A DNA stretch of 64,000 bases from assembly GCF_000970285.1 (NCBI RefSeq), contig NZ_CP009516.1, positions 3,761,036 through 3,825,035 on the forward strand. Reading direction: 5' to 3'. This DNA is from Methanosarcina horonobensis HB-1 = JCM 15518 (GTDB lineage Archaea; Halobacteriota; Methanosarcinia; Methanosarcinales; Methanosarcinaceae). This document shows positions 26,546 through 36,407 of this stretch, one piece after another. The notes under the pieces were generated by a model that made no database searches, was not told the origin of the DNA, and was given only the letters and a program-made list of their open reading frames with translations. A program made the translations under genes and the position numbers. The first letter of the stretch is position 1. Every line of letters begins with the position of its first letter.

Positions 26546-26844
26546 AACTTTCAATTAAGAACTTATAATGGCTTATAATAACCTGATAGTGGACCTTAGT
26601 AATAATCTTAAAAATGGCAGGTAGTATACGGTTTTAAATGCCGGCCTTTAAGTAATTAACAGAATAAGATCTATTGTACCATTCATGTATTTAACTATCA
26701 GTATTTTAATTCTTAAGTGCAGGTAAGAAAATGGAATAATATACCCGGAGTAATATATACTAAAGGAGTAAAATAAAAAATACTGAACATTATCAAAAAA
26801 TAAACGGAATAACCTGCGTGTGCAGAAGATCCGAGGGAATATTT

Positions 26845-28104
26845 TTGAGAAATGATCCAATTTCAGAAGATCTTGAAGCCTGGATTATACGACTGAGGCG
26901 AGAATTCCACCAGTACCCCGAACTAAGCTTCGAAGAATACGAGACTCAGAAGCGAATTCTGAAAACTCTTGAAGAACTGGGAATAGAAGCCAGGAAAATT
27001 GCTGACACTGGTGTGCTTGCAAGTATCCGGGGAACAATGCCTGGTCCCTGCATTGCCCTGAGAACGGATACTGACGGGCTGCAGGTTCAGGAAGAACTTA
27101 CGGAAAGAAACCGGGACTATATTTCCAGAAATAATGGAGTAATGCACGCCTGCGGGCACGATGGGCATATGGCAATGCTCTTTGGGGCTTCAAGGCTCTT
27201 TTTAGAAAACAGAGACTTTCCCGGAGAAGTCCGTCTGATCTTCCAGCCCGCAGAAGAGATCCCTCCTGGCGGTTCGGAGAGAGTTATTGCCGAAGGCGGG
27301 CTCGAAGGCGTGGATGCGGTTATGGGCATGCACATCTTTACCAACCACGAATCCGGAAGCGTGGGTTTTCGCCCCGGACCTTTTATGGCAAGTACAAACC
27401 GTTTTGAAGTAATCTTTGAAGGAAAAGGCGGGCATATCTCAAAGCCTGAAAGCTGCATTGACCCTGTAAGGATGGCAACAGACTTTATAAGCAGCCTCTA
27501 TCCTGCCCTGGAAAAGCAGCTCGAACCTGATAAGTATGTCCTTGGAATTGGAAGAATTCAGGGAGGAGCCCAGTTTAACAGGACCCCGGACAGTGTAGGA
27601 ATCCTCGGGAGTTATCGGACCTTTGACAGTGAGACTACGGATGTTATCGACCTGACGATAAAAGAGTGCCTTGAGAGGATAAAGGAAAAGTACGTAAAAC
27701 CCGGGGAGGAGTTTGCAGGGCTGCCTGACTATGAACTTGACATCCTGCACGGTTATCCTGTTCTTGTAAATGACCCTGCTTTTACAGATGCGGTTAACCT
27801 GAAACTTCAGGAAAGCTTTCCTGAGCTTACAATCTATCCCGAAATAGAAAAGACCTTTGCTGCCGAAGATTTTGCAAGTTATCTGCAGGTAGTGCCAGGC
27901 ATCTTCATTTCACTCGGCACCCGAAATCAGGAAAAAGGAATTGTGGAGATCAACCACTCGTGCACTTTTGATATTGATGAAGACATCCTGCTCACAGGCA
28001 CTGAAATATTCTATACAATTTCTCTGGATTTCCTGAAGCACCCTGAAAAATACCTGAACTTTCAGAAGTATAACGGTCCCCAGAAATACCCAGAAAAAGC
28101 CTGA
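26845..28104 (+). CDS. M20-family amidohydrolase (hippurate/IAA-amino acid hydrolase-like)
   Basis: A 419-residue metal-dependent aminoacylase-like enzyme that cleaves N-acyl amino acids. The metal-binding sequence is MHACGHDGHMAMLFGAS, the Glu pair lies in QPAEEIPPGGSE, and GMHIFTNHESG and EDFASYLQ are further landmarks. The substrate is unknown. TTG 26845 is favoured because GAGGG lies at a good distance before it, and the peptide then starts RNDPISEDLEAWI; a longer frame begins at GTG 26818. An IAA-type enzyme is named by analogy only. Confidence 0.85.
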   Translation: MRNDPISEDLEAWIIRLRREFHQYPELSFEEYETQKRILKTLEELGIEARKIADTGVLASIRGTMPGPCIALRTDTDGLQVQEELTERNRDYISRNNGVMHACGHDGHMAMLFGASRLFLENRDFPGEVRLIFQPAEEIPPGGSERVIAEGGLEGVDAVMGMHIFTNHESGSVGFRPGPFMASTNRFEVIFEGKGGHISKPESCIDPVRMATDFISSLYPALEKQLEPDKYVLGIGRIQGGAQFNRTPDSVGILGSYRTFDSETTDVIDLTIKECLERIKEKYVKPGEEFAGLPDYELDILHGYPVLVNDPAFTDAVNLKLQESFPELTIYPEIEKTFAAEDFASYLQVVPGIFISLGTRNQEKGIVEINHSCTFDIDEDILLTGTEIFYTISLDFLKHPEKYLNFQKYNGPQKYPEKA

Positions 28105-28234
28105 ACTGGAAAGACCTGATTTAAAGATTGAATTAAAAAAATCTGAATTGAAAAAAGTCTGAAAAATCAGAAAGAGCAAGAAGGAAAGAGCAGATAGACA
28201 CAGGGCATTGTAATTTCAATAAGGAGAGAGAAAA

Positions 28235-28672
28235 ATGATAATCCAGAGATATGATGATTCCAGGCAGGAAGAAGTCCGGGACGTCATCCTGGAAGTTCTC
28301 CTGGAACATGGCTTTGAGTATGACAGACTTAAAGATGCTGACCTGAAGGACATTAACGGCTACTATTTTACAAAAGGAGGCACCTTTTTTGTAGGACTTG
28401 CCGACGGCAGGGTTGTGGGCACTGCCGGAGTCCGGAAACTTGATGAAAACCTTTGCGAAATCAGACGGATTTATCTCAAAAAGGGTTTCAGAGGCAAAGG
28501 AAATGGAGAAAAGCTTTTTCTGGCTGCTCTGGATTTTGCCGGAAAAAATTGTGCGGGTGCTGTGCTTAAAACCGATTCAACCCTTAAAAAAGCAATAAGC
28601 ATGTATCTCAAGCACGGCTTTTCTTTCGTAAAAGAAAAAGAAGGGTATCTGTACTATGAAAAATGGTTTTAA
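28235..28672 (+). CDS. GNAT-family N-acetyltransferase
   Basis: A 145-residue single-domain GNAT: FVGLADGRVVGTAGVRKL, then IRRIYLKKGFRGKGNGEKLFLAALD (acetyl-CoA pyrophosphate loop) and MYLKHGFSFVKEKEGYLYYEKW. The substrate is unknown. AAGGAGAG lies about 10 bases before the ATG. Confidence 0.9.
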   Translation: MIIQRYDDSRQEEVRDVILEVLLEHGFEYDRLKDADLKDINGYYFTKGGTFFVGLADGRVVGTAGVRKLDENLCEIRRIYLKKGFRGKGNGEKLFLAALDFAGKNCAGAVLKTDSTLKKAISMYLKHGFSFVKEKEGYLYYEKWF

Positions 28673-28761
28673 ATGGTTTTAAAAAAACCGTTTTACGTTT
28701 TCCGTAAATACCTCTGTTTTTATTATTTCGGAAGACTATTTTACTTTTCCGGCAGGCTGCA

Positions 28762-30807
28762 TTATTTTTCCTGTAAAACACAGACCCCGCCCTCTTTTTT
28801 TTCAAGAGCCTGAAGATATTCAAGTACGGCGAGCACGAAGGCTGAATGGGACCAGGCTAGCGGGAGGACAGAAAGGGGTCTGCCTCTATCATCCACCTGC
28901 TCGGGCATAAGGCCTGAAGGGTGGGCGTGAGCGGTACACCAGTCAATGAGTTCAAGAGCCCTTTCCAGGTTCCCCATTGCCGAATGCCACTGAGAGAGCC
29001 AGAGAGTACAGATAATCCAGCTGTTCATGTAGCCATAATAGCTGTCATGAAGATACCTGGCAATCCCGCCTGAAGGACGCAAAAGTTCTCGCTCGATTGC
29101 TTCCATTGTCCGGACAACCCTGGGGTCATCAGGAGGAAGGATTCCGAAATACCAGACTGCAAAGACCGAGGAGTCAAGAGTAGACTCTTCGAGGGAACGC
29201 CGGAAACGTTTGAGTTTATTATCGTAAAGTCTCTCGATAATAGCCTCTTTTACACGATCTGCAGCCTCTTTCCAGATATCTGCGTTGCCGTAATCTCCAA
29301 GGGAGCGTGCGAGTTCGCAGGCACCTCTCAGCCCTGCATACACCGTGCAGGCACTGTAGGTATGCACGCCTTTTCGCTCTTCCCAGAGGTCAAAACTTGA
29401 GATTGGGAGTCCGGTTTTCCTGTCAATTGCTTTTATGAGATAATTGGCTGAAGGGATTACAAGGTTTCTGTAGTACCTGCCCGTTGTCCATACACTCCTT
29501 GCAATCTCCCAGTTATTATAGAGGGCATAAAGGGGAAGTCCTGTCTCATCAATCTGAATCATAGGCACAGGGTGCCAGGTGCTACCGAAGTCTCCGGCAG
29601 GTGTGTATTTATGGAGGAAATTGCCCCTGGGAGTAATGGTTTTTGAGAAAAACTCAAAAGTCTCGGCACTCAGATGGTGATACCGCGCCCTGTCAAGGGC
29701 AAGGCAAACCCAGGCAGCATCTCTTGGCCAGCAGTAGGTGTAAAGGTCCGCCCCGAACTGTTTGATATCCGAATCACAGGATGCGATCACCGAACCCGTA
29801 ATATCCATATGGGCTACTGATGCAAGAAGACTCCTGTAGAAGCTTTTCACAACCCTTTCCGGAAGCTGCGGCATCCATACATACTCAGGAAGAACGGATA
29901 TCCGCTCGGTAAAGGAATTCCAGAAATTGAAATTATGGTGGAAAAGGTCACTTTTTCCGGCTTCCTTTACCCTTTTATGGACTTTAAGGACACTGCAGTA
30001 ATTCTTCCCGAGAACGATCCAGAAGTGCACCCTTGTTGTTTCTCCCGGTTTTAACTCCGGAAGAGTCCAGCCAAGTGTTGAGTCTACCGAACCGTGAGCT
30101 ACCGGATTTCCACTCAGGGTTGCATCATTTTCCATGTCTCTCCATGTACCTTCAAGCCCTTTCCATTCTGCAGTCCCTACAGCGTACTGGTCAAAGGCAG
30201 GTTCACTGGCGTGCAGGAAATAGCGGTCGCGCTTGTAATGAATAAGAGAGTGTTTATCAATTACAGCTGTTTCTCCGATCTTGGTCTCAAGAATTCTGTA
30301 ATTCTGGTTGGAAAAAAGACGGAGCCGCCTTGAGGAATTAGAGGTATTCCTGACCTCAAATGTCCTGTAAAAAATGTTCGTAGACGGATGAACTGTCTCC
30401 CAGACAGTGACTTTGAGCCCGAGTTCCGGATTTTCAAAAATTGTTTCCCCGATGTTTGAGATTATCTCTCTGCAAGCTTCAGGTACTTTCTTACTACCGG
30501 TTCCTTTTGCGCCTTCTGCCTTTTTTCCTGAAGAGTTTTCCTTTGGGCTTCCTGAGATATCAAAAATCCGGTTACAGAACTCCGTCTCAAACTCAGACTT
30601 GTACCGCTGCCGGATACTCCAGTTTTCAAGCCAGCTGCAGTAGAGGGAATCCAGGTCACATACACCGACCCTTATTGAGTTCCCGTGATTCTCAAGCCCA
30701 ACATAAGGGAAATAGATATCCCTTATAGTCCCTCTCTCATCTTCACAAATCAGGATTTTTCCGTTTCCGAAAATCAGCGGCCTAATTCCGGACACCTCCG
30801 ACTCCAT
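28762..30807 (-). CDS. Glycoside hydrolase family 15 enzyme (glucoamylase-like)
   Basis: A 681-residue protein with an N-terminal beta-sandwich domain (about 1-270) and a C-terminal (alpha/alpha)6 barrel. The barrel landmarks are YCWPRDAAWVCLALDRA, QIDETGLPLYALYNNW, FDLWEERKGVHTYSACTVYAG (Glu in LWEER being the candidate general acid), and GLMPEQVDDRGRPL (Glu candidate base). GH15 enzymes hydrolyse alpha-glucosidic bonds in glycogen, maltodextrin or trehalose; the specificity is uncertain. There is no signal peptide, so it is cytoplasmic, consistent with glycogen turnover. Confidence 0.9.
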   Translation of the reverse strand: MESEVSGIRPLIFGNGKILICEDERGTIRDIYFPYVGLENHGNSIRVGVCDLDSLYCSWLENWSIRQRYKSEFETEFCNRIFDISGSPKENSSGKKAEGAKGTGSKKVPEACREIISNIGETIFENPELGLKVTVWETVHPSTNIFYRTFEVRNTSNSSRRLRLFSNQNYRILETKIGETAVIDKHSLIHYKRDRYFLHASEPAFDQYAVGTAEWKGLEGTWRDMENDATLSGNPVAHGSVDSTLGWTLPELKPGETTRVHFWIVLGKNYCSVLKVHKRVKEAGKSDLFHHNFNFWNSFTERISVLPEYVWMPQLPERVVKSFYRSLLASVAHMDITGSVIASCDSDIKQFGADLYTYCWPRDAAWVCLALDRARYHHLSAETFEFFSKTITPRGNFLHKYTPAGDFGSTWHPVPMIQIDETGLPLYALYNNWEIARSVWTTGRYYRNLVIPSANYLIKAIDRKTGLPISSFDLWEERKGVHTYSACTVYAGLRGACELARSLGDYGNADIWKEAADRVKEAIIERLYDNKLKRFRRSLEESTLDSSVFAVWYFGILPPDDPRVVRTMEAIERELLRPSGGIARYLHDSYYGYMNSWIICTLWLSQWHSAMGNLERALELIDWCTAHAHPSGLMPEQVDDRGRPLSVLPLAWSHSAFVLAVLEYLQALEKKEGGVCVLQEK

Positions 30808-31484
30808 TTTTCTATTTCATCTTTTATTCTGTGCTTTTTTTGCCTTTAATTATATTCTACAGTGAAAATCTAGCTCTGAGTCCGAATTAGGTTCCAGTTA
30901 ATCGGATTATTATATCTTGTTTTAGAGCTTAATTTTCTTTTTAGATTAAGAACTATAAATAAACCTTTATCATCCTCAGGATCTTGAATTCATTAAAGCT
31001 CAACTATTTTATAGATTATCTCTTCAAAGTTGAATCTCTTGGTTAAATCATTTTTTCAGTTCATCCAGGATATTTGGTGCATGCTTTGAGCTCAGGTTTG
31101 AAGATTGAAGAGTTTTCCTCCAGATCACTAAAAAAGATAGACTTATTTTTTGAGATTAAATGTTACAAAAATTTATTATGCAACCTGGAATACTCAGGGA
31201 AAAAAGTTCTACTATTCAGGAAAAAAAGTTTTATTACTTAAAGAAAAAAGTTCTATAGGAGTGTCCATAAAAGGTGGCGACTTTAGTCTAAAAAACTATT
31301 ATCCTCAGGAACTATTTTTAAAACAAATGCAGATTTAGGACATTAGGTACGAAGATATATAAGTTTTCAGAATACGATTTTTTAGAGTAATTAATGACCA
31401 GCCTATTGAGATGAATTTAATTTCTTGCTAAGGATATATATAAAATTCATACGAAAGTTTATATTTAGTCGCGTTCTTGTTAGT
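30808..31484. other. Non-coding stretch with short direct repeats
   Basis: No supported gene. Three imperfect copies of an AAAAAAGTTCTA-like unit lie between 31198 and 31256, within an otherwise A/T-rich sequence. A 62-codon frame across this repeat is not credible as a gene. Confidence 0.4.
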
Positions 31485-31703
31485 ATGACTTATAAAAACG
31501 AAGTCTCTAAAGAAAGTATCCACATACAAAAAATGTGCGTGTCTACTATGGTTTACGTAAAAAAAATATGTCCCGTTTGCGGGAAAGAATTCTTTGTCCT
31601 TAAGAGTGCCGAAGAAAAGGCAGTATACTGTACTCTGGCGTGCCTGGCAACAGCTCAGGATAAGTTCGAACGCAGAGGCAGGACCTTACCGAGTTTTAGC
31701 TGA
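31485..31703 (+). CDS. Small zinc-ribbon protein
   Basis: A short protein with one zinc-ribbon-like core: KKICPVCGKEF and AVYCTLACLATAQ give four Cys in a CxxC...CxxxC arrangement. The C-terminal tail has RRGRTLPSFS. The start could be ATG 31485, ATG 31533 or ATG 31548; none has a clear ribosome site. Function unknown. A longer frame extending to 31425 contains nothing more recognisable. Confidence 0.55.
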   Translation: MTYKNEVSKESIHIQKMCVSTMVYVKKICPVCGKEFFVLKSAEEKAVYCTLACLATAQDKFERRGRTLPSFS

Positions 31704-31796
31704 GCACTCTTATTTCAGACAAAAGAACTCAAAAAATGAAAGGGAAAACATCCAGGGGTAGGGAATGTTTTTCCGCCCTTTTTATTTTTAAAGTTC

Positions 31797-32426
31797 TTAT
31801 TTTCCGGCAAGTTTTTTTGCTATTTGAGTTACGTGCCTTCCCTGGTAACGTGCCATCTCAAGTTCATTTTCTGACGGCTGGCGGCTTCCGTCTCCTCCGG
31901 CAATCGTTGAAGCCCCATACGGGCTACCACCTGTAATTTCATCCATTCTTGTCTGCCGCTTTTCTGCATAAGGAAGCCCGACAATGATCATGCCGAGATG
32001 AAGCAGGGTAACATGAAATGTGAGGATTGTGGATTCCTGCCCTCCGTGCTGTGTTCCGCTGGAAGTAAAAACGCTTCCTGCCTTTCCTACAAAAGCATCC
32101 TCGTTCCACAGCCTTCCAAGCCCGTCAAGGACTGCACGCATCTGAGCAGTCATGTTTCCGTAGCGTGTAGGAGTCCCGAATATTAGTGCATCAGCTCCAG
32201 CCAGAACCTCTCCATACATGTCCCGGGTCAGGACTGGTATATGAGCAAAAAGCTTTTTAGTTTCTATTGCTCCCATTTTCTCCAGAATTTCCTGCGATAG
32301 AGTCTCAGGCACCTGGTAGATCCCAACCTCTGCGCCTTCAACTTCCCTTGCTCCTGCAGCGACAGCTTCCGCCATCTTATAAATGTGCGCGTGGACACTG
32401 TGAAATATCACATTTACCTTAACCAT
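31797..32426 (-). CDS. WrbA-type NAD(P)H:quinone oxidoreductase
   Basis: A 209-residue flavodoxin-fold protein of the WrbA family, an FMN enzyme that reduces quinones by two electrons. Landmarks: FHSVHAHIYKMAEAVAAGA (FMN phosphate loop), GTPTRYGNMTAQMRAVLDG, and TSSGTQHGGQESTILTFHV. WrbA proteins are common in methanogens. It is separated from the glycosyltransferases by 216 bases and reads away from them. Confidence 0.92.
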   Translation of the reverse strand: MVKVNVIFHSVHAHIYKMAEAVAAGAREVEGAEVGIYQVPETLSQEILEKMGAIETKKLFAHIPVLTRDMYGEVLAGADALIFGTPTRYGNMTAQMRAVLDGLGRLWNEDAFVGKAGSVFTSSGTQHGGQESTILTFHVTLLHLGMIIVGLPYAEKRQTRMDEITGGSPYGASTIAGGDGSRQPSENELEMARYQGRHVTQIAKKLAGK

Positions 32427-32642
32427 CCAATCCCCTTCAAAAAGCCGTTAGAAATGTACTGAAATACTGTCTGGGTCCCGAAAATAAAATAACCTGATAT
32501 AAGCCCCGGGAAACTCCAAGATCCTCCTTAAAGGTAGTTTTCTGATGCCTTATATAGCTTGTTAACAGAAGTCAGATCTCTTTACCGGATCTATATTATT
32601 CGGTCTGATCTTGCTGAAGTATCAAAATAGTTATTAAGAAAT

Positions 32643-33788
32643 ATGATGTATAAGCTGGACATGCCCTCTCTTTCTATCGTAATGCCTTCAATGAATGAGG
32701 AAGAAACTATCCGTATTTGCATACAGAAAGCTCAGACTATATTCAAAAAATATGGTATAGAGGGGGAAATTATAGTTGCGGATAATTCTTCGGACAGAAC
32801 AGCAGAGATTGCAGCATCCATGGGTGCAAAAGTAATAGGTCCGATAAAAGGGTACGGAAATGCCTACCTCAAAGGGCTGGCAGAAGCTAAGGGGGATTAT
32901 ATTGCTATTGCAGATGCAGACAACACTTACGATCTCCTTGAGCTTGACAGATTTCTGGATCCCCTTGTGGCAGGAGAAGCCGATTTTATAATGGGCACAC
33001 GGCTTAAGGGCGAAATCAAAGCAGGGGCTATGCCCTGGCTGCATCAGTATATAGGAAATCCCATTCTGACAGGAATGCTTAATTTCCTGTTCGGGACAAA
33101 CATCTCAGACGCACACTGCGGGATGAGGGCTTTTACTAAAGAAGCCCTTGAGAAAATGAATCTTAAAACTCATGGCATGGAACTTGCTTCCGAGATGGTA
33201 ATCGAAGCTGCAAGATGTAGGCTTCGGATTAAAGAAGTTCCCATAACATATTATTCACGCAAAGCTCCCTCCAAACTGCGCTCTTTTCAGGATGGCTGGC
33301 GGCACGTAAGGTTCATGATGCTGTACAGACCGGTCCCTTTCCTCTATCTTCCCGGAGCTTTCGTATTTATTCTGGGTTTTCTTATAACCGCCTCCCTTAT
33401 TCTCACGGAAAGTGCTGCATATAACCGGTTACACTCATTTATTCTGGGCAGCATGCTCCTGATTATTGGCGGGCAAATCCTGGCTACTGGCGGATATATG
33501 AAAACATACGGTCTTATTCACGGCATATATCGGGACAGCAGAGCAGGCAGGAAGTTGCTGGACTACCATTCCCTTGAAAAAGAACTGCTAGCAGGTTCCC
33601 TTATCCTGGGCTCAGGCTTCATACTCGGGCTGAAAGTTGCTTATACATGGGTCAGTTCTGGATATGGCTCTCTTGAAGAAGTGGAATCTGCAGTTGTTTC
33701 AATGGTGCTTGCAGCAGTAGGGCTTCAGCTCATTTTTTCTGCAATCTTCGTAAGTGTAATGCTCCTTGAAGTTGATACAGACTGGTAA
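32643..33788 (+). CDS. GT2 glycosyltransferase with C-terminal membrane helices
   Basis: A 381-residue glycosyltransferase of the dolichol-phosphate sugar synthase type. The GT2 domain (1-230) has LSIVMPSMNEEETI, IVADNSSDRTAEI, IADADNTYD (nucleotide-sugar/metal site) and SDAHCGMRAF. Four hydrophobic segments follow (about 240-375). Such enzymes transfer a sugar to dolichol phosphate. The sugar cannot be told. It opens the first glycan block; the next gene starts nine bases later. Confidence 0.88.
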   Translation: MMYKLDMPSLSIVMPSMNEEETIRICIQKAQTIFKKYGIEGEIIVADNSSDRTAEIAASMGAKVIGPIKGYGNAYLKGLAEAKGDYIAIADADNTYDLLELDRFLDPLVAGEADFIMGTRLKGEIKAGAMPWLHQYIGNPILTGMLNFLFGTNISDAHCGMRAFTKEALEKMNLKTHGMELASEMVIEAARCRLRIKEVPITYYSRKAPSKLRSFQDGWRHVRFMMLYRPVPFLYLPGAFVFILGFLITASLILTESAAYNRLHSFILGSMLLIIGGQILATGGYMKTYGLIHGIYRDSRAGRKLLDYHSLEKELLAGSLILGSGFILGLKVAYTWVSSGYGSLEEVESAVVSMVLAAVGLQLIFSAIFVSVMLLEVDTDW

Positions 33789-33797
33789 AGTGATGCA

Positions 33798-34958
33798 ATG
33801 AAAATTGCCTTCGTATACGATGCTGTCTATCCCTGGATCAAAGGAGGCGCAGAAGTGCGCATTCATGAGCTGGGGAAGCGGCTTTCTTTACAGGGACATG
33901 AAGTGCATCTTTTCGGGATTAAATGGTGGGAAGGAGAAGATGTTTTTCAGTATGAAGGCATGACCCTTCACGGCGTCTGTAAAGCCAGGAACCTGTACGT
34001 AAACGGCAGACGTTCGATTTCTGAGGCTCTTGTGTTCGCTGTAAGGCTTTTCCCGGCTCTCATGAGAGAAAGGTTCGACATTATTGATGTAAGCGTATTT
34101 CCCTATTTTTCCTGTTTTACCGTAAAAGCAATTTCAATTCTGAAAAAGGCTCCTGCAGTATTCACATGGCATGAAGTATGGGGGGATTACTGGTATGAGT
34201 ATCTTGGAAAAAGGCAGGGCTTTTTCGGGATTGTGATAGAAACAGCAGTTGCAAAAATATCTAAAAATAATATTGCAGTCTCTGACTGGACAAAAAGAAG
34301 ACTTGAAGCCATTGTGGAGACGGGTGGAGAGATAGCAGTTCTGCCCAATGGGGTCGACCTGAAATTAATCTCTGAAATCAAACCAGCTGGTCAGGTTTTC
34401 GCGGGCAACCAGGGAGATAAAATTTATGATATTATCTTTGCAGGCAGGCTCATAAAAGAAAAAAATGTTAATGTTTTGATAAAAGCAGTCTCCCTGTTAA
34501 AAGAAGGTTTTCCTGAGATCTGCTGCTGCATCGTTGGAGACGGTCCAGAAAGGAAATCTCTCGAGAAACTTGCCCAGGAGCTCGAGGTGCAGGAAAATAT
34601 GAAATTTGAAGGGTTTCAGGAGTACAGAGCACTAATTGGAAAAATTAAGGCTTCAAAGGTGCTTGTGCTTCCTTCTTCACGGGAAGGCTTCGGAATGGTT
34701 GTAATTGAGGCTTTTGCCTGTGGAGTGCCTGTAGTGACTGTGAGAGAAAAATATAACGCAGCACAGGGGCTTGTTGAAGATGGGGTTGATGGATTTGTTG
34801 TGAGGCTTGATGAGAGGGAAATTGCGGAGGCTGTGAAAAAAATATTTGAAAAAAACTCGGAAAACAAAAAGACCTCAGAAGCGGCATTTAATAAAGCTAA
34901 GAAGTATGACTGGAATGAAATAGTTGAGAATATCCTTTTGAAATATGAAAATGGATAA
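33798..34958 (+). CDS. GT4 glycosyltransferase
   Basis: A 386-residue retaining glycosyltransferase of family 4 (GT-B fold). N-terminal AFVYDAVYPWIKGGAEVRI starts domain one; in domain two are IIFAGRLIKEKNVNVLIKAV (nucleotide sugar site), PSSREGFGMVVIEAFACGVP (E-x7-E). The sugar is unknown. Directly linked to the GT2 gene, probably in the same operon. A long non-coding stretch follows. Confidence 0.9.
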   Translation: MKIAFVYDAVYPWIKGGAEVRIHELGKRLSLQGHEVHLFGIKWWEGEDVFQYEGMTLHGVCKARNLYVNGRRSISEALVFAVRLFPALMRERFDIIDVSVFPYFSCFTVKAISILKKAPAVFTWHEVWGDYWYEYLGKRQGFFGIVIETAVAKISKNNIAVSDWTKRRLEAIVETGGEIAVLPNGVDLKLISEIKPAGQVFAGNQGDKIYDIIFAGRLIKEKNVNVLIKAVSLLKEGFPEICCCIVGDGPERKSLEKLAQELEVQENMKFEGFQEYRALIGKIKASKVLVLPSSREGFGMVVIEAFACGVPVVTVREKYNAAQGLVEDGVDGFVVRLDEREIAEAVKKIFEKNSENKKTSEAAFNKAKKYDWNEIVENILLKYENG

Positions 34959-36407
34959 GAAGAGATTAAATGTAAACTTTTCCCAAAGGCTGTTTAATTT
35001 ATATTGATTATCAATTCTTCATAATTATTTTCAAGGTTAAGAACTTAATCGATGATTTGGCAAAAAATTCAAGAAATGAATTTTACCGACTTTCTACAGC
35101 ATATCCTTTCAATTTTCACAATTTTTCTGCTATCGTTTTTTCTGAAAAACTGCATGTTTACTCAAAAATGTGCTTTTGAGATTTTCCAAAACTTTCGGCT
35201 TTTTGCCTTCATTGAAAACTTCCAGCAACCATTTCCCTAGGCTTCAATTAAGATGATTACTGCAAATTTTCGAATAATTCTCCAAAAACGATAACAGGAA
35301 AAATGTTACTTTTTTGAAGACATCTATGGAAAGTCAGATTCTAAATTTTGTGGAAATTTTGTGAGAACTTAGTGATTAATTGAAATCGATATTTATTTGG
35401 TCTTTAAATTTTGACTTTAACAAAAAGGATTAAGTCATAACTTTTATAAGAAAAGTAGTTAAATTCCTACTTACATTATTTAGTGGGGTATGTAAAGTAG
35501 GGTTAGGATTACTATCTATATGTTTGTGCTTGAATATTGATAGCTTTGAATACTTTGTCATACAGTTAGAGCTACTAAAAATATCTTCCCTACTCGGATT
35601 TAGTTCGTAAGAGACAACTAAGCATAGTTATGGCACTAAAGTCAATTGATGTTTTTAAGCCGACATCAAAACTAAATATTATGTTTAAGATATAAATTTT
35701 GCGCCATCTACTCTGTGAAATCGATAATATTTAGAGAAAATCATAGAATATTACCTTCTGCTCAGAAATCAAATACAAAAGAACCTAGTGTCGCGCCAAT
35801 CCTCAAAGATCGAATGATTCTGATTAGTTGTAATCGATTTCATGCGACATTTTACTGCTGATGCGACACTAGTTCAGATCTAAGGATGGTAATGAATGGG
35901 ATTTTGTATATTGTTACGACATCAGTACTTATTAAAATATTTACCACAGTATATCTCCAAGTCAATAGTGCACGGACTCTATCTATGTTTGTACGAACAT
36001 AACACTTAATGATGAATGTTATTCAAGGTTCCTTTAAATAATACTATGACAAAGAAATAGCTCTTTCTCTCGCTTTATTCAAAAATGTTCCTAAAGAAAG
36101 AGGATAAAGTCCAATATATCAGTAAAAATAATAACTAGAAAAGATAAAGACCGATAAAAGTAATTAGAATAAATTCAAAAAGAAGAGTGCACTGTAAAGG
36201 TTCTTTAGCTGGATAGAAGCATACAAGAAGATATTTCTGTGATATTTCATCCAAAACTTAAAATTATTTCTTGAATCTTGTATCTCAAGTAACGAATCAA
36301 GCTCCAGATTATAAAAATAATCCTGTAAGATCTTAATAATTAAGGAAAAAGTAGCTTTTGGAATTAACTCATTAAAAAAGGAAAATATCTAAACAGGGGT
36401 ATCAATC
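34959..36407. other. 1.45-kb non-coding region
   Basis: A/T-rich sequence with no convincing gene; the longest plus-strand frame (62 codons at 35052) is hydrophobic with no ribosome site. It contains the inverted-repeat element at 35781-35875 and a hairpin GATGTTTTTAAGCCGACATC near 35650. It may be a decayed gene or IS region. Confidence 0.5.
35781..35875. repeat. MITE-like inverted repeat, about 95 bp
   Basis: GAAC(C)TAGTGTCGC at the left (35781-35794) matches GCGACACTAGTTC at the right (35863-35875) in inverse orientation, with one extra base on the left. TGTCGCAT occurs twice (read on the minus strand) in the right half. The interior is non-coding. Confidence 0.5.

Noticed and set aside
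31195-31256. Possible CRISPR-like repeats
   Set aside because: Units are short, degenerate and not regularly spaced, with no spacers; not a CRISPR array.
31150-31338. 62-codon frame upstream of the zinc-ribbon gene
   Set aside because: It spans imperfect AAAAAAGTTCTA repeats and has no ribosome site; repeat-derived.
35052-35240. 62-codon hydrophobic frame in the long gap
   Set aside because: No ribosome site or family resemblance; low-complexity A/T-rich DNA readily gives hydrophobic frames.
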